The position numbers and the translations under genes are program-made. Positions 5,236 to 7,718 of a DNA stretch of 7,718 nucleotides are shown piece after piece. Source of the stretch: Candidatus Hydrothermarchaeota archaeon. Lineage in GTDB: Archaea > Hydrothermarchaeota > Hydrothermarchaeia > Hydrothermarchaeales > BMS3B. The notes beneath the pieces are model-generated. The model made no database searches and was not told the DNA's origin. It saw nothing but the letters and a program-made list of their open reading frames with translations. The number at the start of each line of letters is the position of its first letter. The first letter of the stretch is position 1. Where the stretch lies: positions 1 through 7,718 of the forward strand of contig WANG01000147.1 in NCBI GenBank assembly GCA_015521945.1, given 5' to 3'.

Positions 5236-6171
5236 GGACACGAACCTCGGCACAGCCTGGCTCAACGGGTCAAAGCTCTCAATTTTCCTTACCAGCATGC
5301 ACTTCATGCTCACCTTGCTGTGCAGCGACCCCGGCAGGCGGAGTATGCGCTTCACGTCCACCGTAACCTTCGCATCCACCATCTCGGCGTTTATTCTCCG
5401 CACCAGCTCCATCAGCCTCTCGGTGCCCCTCTTCTTCAGCATCTCCGTCAGCACCCCCGTACCTCCCTTCAGCCCCCTTAGCACCCTCTCCCTGCCCTCC
5501 CGGCTCAGCAGCACCTCCCTGGCCCTTTTTGGCACCTTTGCGTCCCTCAGCATCTCCTCGCTCAGCCTCGGAAGCAGCAGCCGCATCCTCCTCCTGAAGT
5601 GCGCCGGGTACCCGAACCCCAGCTCGGTAAGCTCCGGCACAACCCCCGCAGCCACGTAGTCCAGAATCTCCGCCCTCTCCCTTGAGCCCAGCTCCATCAC
5701 CTCCCTGTCGGTCACCCTGAGGTGGTATCCCCTGCCCGAGTACACAAAGTGCATCTCCTCAAGCGCAAAGTCGTCCCTGAGCACCTCGGCGATGCCCAGC
5801 ACGTGCTGCTTCGCCTCCTCCAGGCAGGTGCCGCACACCTCACCCCTGGCGCAGGAGCACCCCCTCACTGGCAGGTCCTTGGCGTCCACATCAAACACCA
5901 GCTCGGCACCGAGCCACCCCTCCCTGCGCTCCGGAACCGAGTACAGGGAGACGCTGGAGTAAACCCCGTAGGGCGCCAGCCTCCTGAGCACCCCCTGAAG
6001 CTGCTCCACCGAAGCCATGCGGTTGTACCTGTCCGAGGGACCGCCGCCGGTGCGGTCAAACCCGAACTCCCGCTGGCTCAGGGTTCTGAGTATGAACTCT
6101 GGAACCTCAGAGGGGCGCCACTCCTCGGTGTAGAACCTGCGCCTCTCCTCGGGGCTCGCCTCACCGAACAC
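5197..6171 (-). CDS. priS: DNA primase small (catalytic) subunit PriS
   Basis: This is the catalytic subunit of archaeo-eukaryotic primase, which makes primers at the replication fork with PriL. Numbered from the start given here (324 residues), the N-terminus has the typical RRFYTEEW and REFGF. The metal-binding pair Asp94/Asp96 sits in VFDVDAKD, followed by the zinc-knuckle cysteines 105, 107, 113 and 116 and the conserved SGRGYH (145-150). The third catalytic Asp is Asp272 in VDVKRILRLPGSLHSK. Length and motif order are normal. The GTG at 6171 is chosen because GGAGG stands nine bases upstream; an in-frame GTG at 6180 abuts that SD and would add three residues. It overlaps the priL end by 11 bp (or 20 bp with the upstream start), implying translational coupling. 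The end carries TATA-like sequence serving the next gene. The stop is TAA. Confidence 0.94.
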   Translation of the reverse strand: MFGEASPEERRRFYTEEWRPSEVPEFILRTLSQREFGFDRTGGGPSDRYNRMASVEQLQGVLRRLAPYGVYSSVSLYSVPERREGWLGAELVFDVDAKDLPVRGCSCARGEVCGTCLEEAKQHVLGIAEVLRDDFALEEMHFVYSGRGYHLRVTDREVMELGSRERAEILDYVAAGVVPELTELGFGYPAHFRRRMRLLLPRLSEEMLRDAKVPKRAREVLLSREGRERVLRGLKGGTGVLTEMLKKRGTERLMELVRRINAEMVDAKVTVDVKRILRLPGSLHSKVSMKCMLVRKIESFDPLSQAVPRFVSERESKGIYKQEI

Positions 6172-7306
6172 CCTGCTCACCCTCCCTCTTGGCGTACCTC
6201 TTCCTGAAGTAGTAGCTCAGGGGGTTCTTCACCTCCCTGCACTCCCTGTCCATCCTGCACAGGGAGGGCGCCTCCCTGCGCACCTTCTCGCAGTTGGGCA
6301 CGAAGTACCAGGGGCTCCTTCCTGAGTCCTCAAGCCTGGGCTCCGAGGTGAGCCCGAAGCCCAGGTGGTAGTTTATGTTCATCCTCTCAGCCGGCTGGTC
6401 CTGGAAAAGCGGAGGCGAGCACCTCTCCGCAGCCTCGTATATCACCGGGAGAATCTCCTCGGTCACCACCCTTATATCATCAACGAAGTCGGCAATTCTT
6501 GCGTTTCTACTTGCGTTTCTGGGTGCAATCCTTGCGTAGGATATGAAAGAGGTCAGCAGCACCGTTATGGCGTAGTTCCTCAGCCCGCTTCCCACACCCT
6601 CAAGGGTTGCCCTGATGCACGGCGGGAAGAACTCTGGCTTAAGCGCCCTCCCCTCAACCCTCTGCACCGCATGCCTCTCGCTGATGCTCCGCAGCCTCTC
6701 CGCAATCTCCTCCAGCTCCTCCCCCTCCTCAGCCTCCTGAGCCCTCATGAACCCGGCGCACCCCTCAAGCACGAACTCGGTGTAGCACTCCAGCGCCTGC
6801 TTCAGGCTGAGCACCGCATACCCGCCCCTCAGGAACATTGAAGTCAGCCTGAGCCTACCCCTCCTCACCGCCGGCATGAGCTGCCTCCAGTGCACCGCAA
6901 ACTCGGGCACCTCTCCCGTAACACGCGCTATCTTCCGCGCCTCCCTTGTATCCACCCCCGCCTTCGCCAGGGGAAGAAGCTCAAACCCCTCAAGCACCCC
7001 CTCAATCAGGGAGGAATCAAAGCTGCTCCTCCCCCACCCCAGCTCCCTCAGCGTCTCCTGCAGGGCGGCATCAAGGTACCGCCTGAGCACATCCTCGGCG
7101 GCTCTTATCCCGGGCTCACCCGCCAGCTTGGCTGCCCTCATCACCAGGTGCAGCGCCTGCGCCTGAACCCTTGCCGTAGCGCCTTCACGCAGCCTCCCCT
7201 CAACTATATCCAAGGCAACCCGCCTCGCCTCCGGCTGGACATCACCGGAGGCAAGCCTGAGGGCTCTCTCGGAGAGGGGGTTCAGCACCCGTGCCCTCGC
7301 CCACAT
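6161..7306 (-). CDS. priL: DNA primase large subunit PriL (iron-sulfur)
   Basis: This is the regulatory subunit of the archaeal primase; it contacts PriS through its helical N-terminal domain and carries a C-terminal [4Fe-4S] domain needed for primer initiation. The 381-residue product has an all-helical N-terminal region. The Fe-S domain cysteines are Cys230 (FFPPC), Cys296 (AERCSPP), Cys339 (VPNCEKV), and Cys350 or Cys356 (SLCRMDREC). The conserved NYHLG (about 312-316) and the C-terminal NPLSYYF motif are present. Five cysteines occur where four ligands are needed, so the fourth ligand is ambiguous. The start ATG at 7306 overlaps the PCNA TGA as TGATG; GTG at 7309 is an alternative making a GTGA overlap. 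No good SD is seen, so initiation probably depends on coupling to pcn. The stop is TGA. Confidence 0.93.
   Translation of the reverse strand: MWARARVLNPLSERALRLASGDVQPEARRVALDIVEGRLREGATARVQAQALHLVMRAAKLAGEPGIRAAEDVLRRYLDAALQETLRELGWGRSSFDSSLIEGVLEGFELLPLAKAGVDTREARKIARVTGEVPEFAVHWRQLMPAVRRGRLRLTSMFLRGGYAVLSLKQALECYTEFVLEGCAGFMRAQEAEEGEELEEIAERLRSISERHAVQRVEGRALKPEFFPPCIRATLEGVGSGLRNYAITVLLTSFISYARIAPRNASRNARIADFVDDIRVVTEEILPVIYEAAERCSPPLFQDQPAERMNINYHLGFGLTSEPRLEDSGRSPWYFVPNCEKVRREAPSLCRMDRECREVKNPLSYYFRKRYAKREGEQGVR
6498..6521 (-). repeat. In-frame 12-bp tandem duplication inside priL
   Basis: Two adjacent 12-bp copies of cttgcgtttct(a/g) differ only at the last base. They encode the Arg-Asn-Ala-Ser / Arg-Asn-Ala-Arg repeat at about residues 263-270, in the linker between the first two Fe-S cysteines. 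This looks like a recent small slippage duplication. Confidence 0.75.
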
Positions 7307-7718
7307 CACTCGCTTTCAATGCGCGGCGCCAGCAGGAAGCTCAGGTTAGCCAGGCTTCCCGGGTACTCAAGCTTGAGCGGTATATCGTTGCCGATGCTGA
7401 GCCTTGCGGTCTCAGCGAGGTCGCCTGCCTTAGTCATGTCCCTCAGGTACTCAATGCTGAACATGCTCCTGCAGGGCTGCTCGCACCTGAAGCTCATCGC
7501 CTCATCCTTGGGCACCTCCACCTCCACGTTGCCCAGCTCGCCCTTCGCCGAGATCCTGAAAACTTCAGAGTCGCAGCTCAGCACCACGTGCTCGCTTGCG
7601 ATTTCCACGTCCTTGATAGCCTCGCTCAGCACCTTCGGGTCCACCTCAACCTCGGCAAGGAAGCTCAGCTCGGGCACCCTGAGCTCCTCGCCGCCCGCGG
7701 CAATCAGGGGCAGGCTGA
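7306..7718 (-). CDS. pcn: DNA sliding clamp PCNA, C-terminal part (5' end outside window)
   Basis: PCNA is the trimeric ring that tethers DNA polymerase and other replication factors to DNA. About 137 C-terminal residues are visible; the frame stays open to the window edge, so roughly the first 110 residues of a clamp of about 245 lie outside. The visible part begins with SLPLIAAGGEELRVPEL, the end of the interdomain connecting loop. It continues through the second clamp domain with FSIEYLRDMTKA and the typical C-terminal LLAPRIESE. The GTG at 7675-7677 is an internal valine, not the true start, because the upstream in-frame codons are still PCNA-like. It heads the visible operon and its TGA overlaps the priL start. 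The operon promoter is outside the window. Confidence 0.93.
   Translation of the reverse strand, partial: SLPLIAAGGEELRVPELSFLAEVEVDPKVLSEAIKDVEIASEHVVLSCDSEVFRISAKGELGNVEVEVPKDEAMSFRCEQPCRSMFSIEYLRDMTKAGDLAETARLSIGNDIPLKLEYPGSLANLSFLLAPRIESE

Noticed and set aside
4698..5659. Plus-strand open frames opposite the cetZ-A start and priS
   Set aside because: They are Ser/Pro-rich shadow translations with no SD and no recognisable domain, and they cross the real gene junction.
1..7718. tRNA, rRNA, insertion sequences or attachment sites
   Set aside because: I saw no cloverleaf-like tRNA sequence, rRNA segment, transposase motif or terminal inverted repeats; almost all of the window is accounted for by coding sequence.

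Overview
The window reads as euryarchaeal chromosome. It carries an archaeal PCNA sliding clamp, both subunits of the archaeal/eukaryotic-type primase, a CetZ-type tubulin homologue, purine-rich Shine-Dalgarno (SD) sequences and a TATA-box-like element. The DNA is GC-rich. The proteins are rich in Arg, Glu and Leu, use AGG for Arg heavily, and lack the strong acidic bias of haloarchaea. I infer a Methanosarcinia/Methanomicrobia-like, possibly thermophilic, methanogen-related lineage (for example something like Methermicoccus); the exact taxon is a low-confidence guess.

Layout: from the right edge leftward, seven genes run on the minus strand with overlaps or very short gaps. They are pcn (PCNA, entering from outside the window), priL, priS, cetZ-A (canonical CetZ), ftsZ/cetZ-like B, a signal-peptide/coiled-coil/single-TM protein, and cetZ-like C. 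A TATA-like element at the 3' end of priS, followed by a small hairpin whose loop carries the cetZ-A SD, suggests the cytoskeletal half can also be transcribed on its own. cetZ-like C ends convergently with a small plus-strand cyclophilin-like gene (704-1075), and the two stop codons overlap. A coiled-coil protein gene (28-573, minus) diverges from the cyclophilin-like gene at the left end.

How the genes fit together: PCNA and PriL/PriS form a DNA replication module (clamp and primer synthesis). The next four genes look like a cytoskeletal module. One tubulin-superfamily protein (A) has all the GTPase elements, including the T7-loop acids Asp215 and Glu218. A second (B) keeps the GGGTGTG phosphate loop but has lost the catalytic T7 acids and the guanine-contacting Asn. 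A third (C) has a half-altered T7 loop and a C-terminal coiled coil. The fourth is a membrane protein encoded between B and C. All three tubulin homologues end in a similar helical Leu-Leu-x-Asp/Glu-Ile/Val tail. My reading, as inference, is a multi-component filament system: an active polymer former plus degenerate partners, possibly membrane-linked, co-transcribed with replication genes. This is the most notable content of the window.
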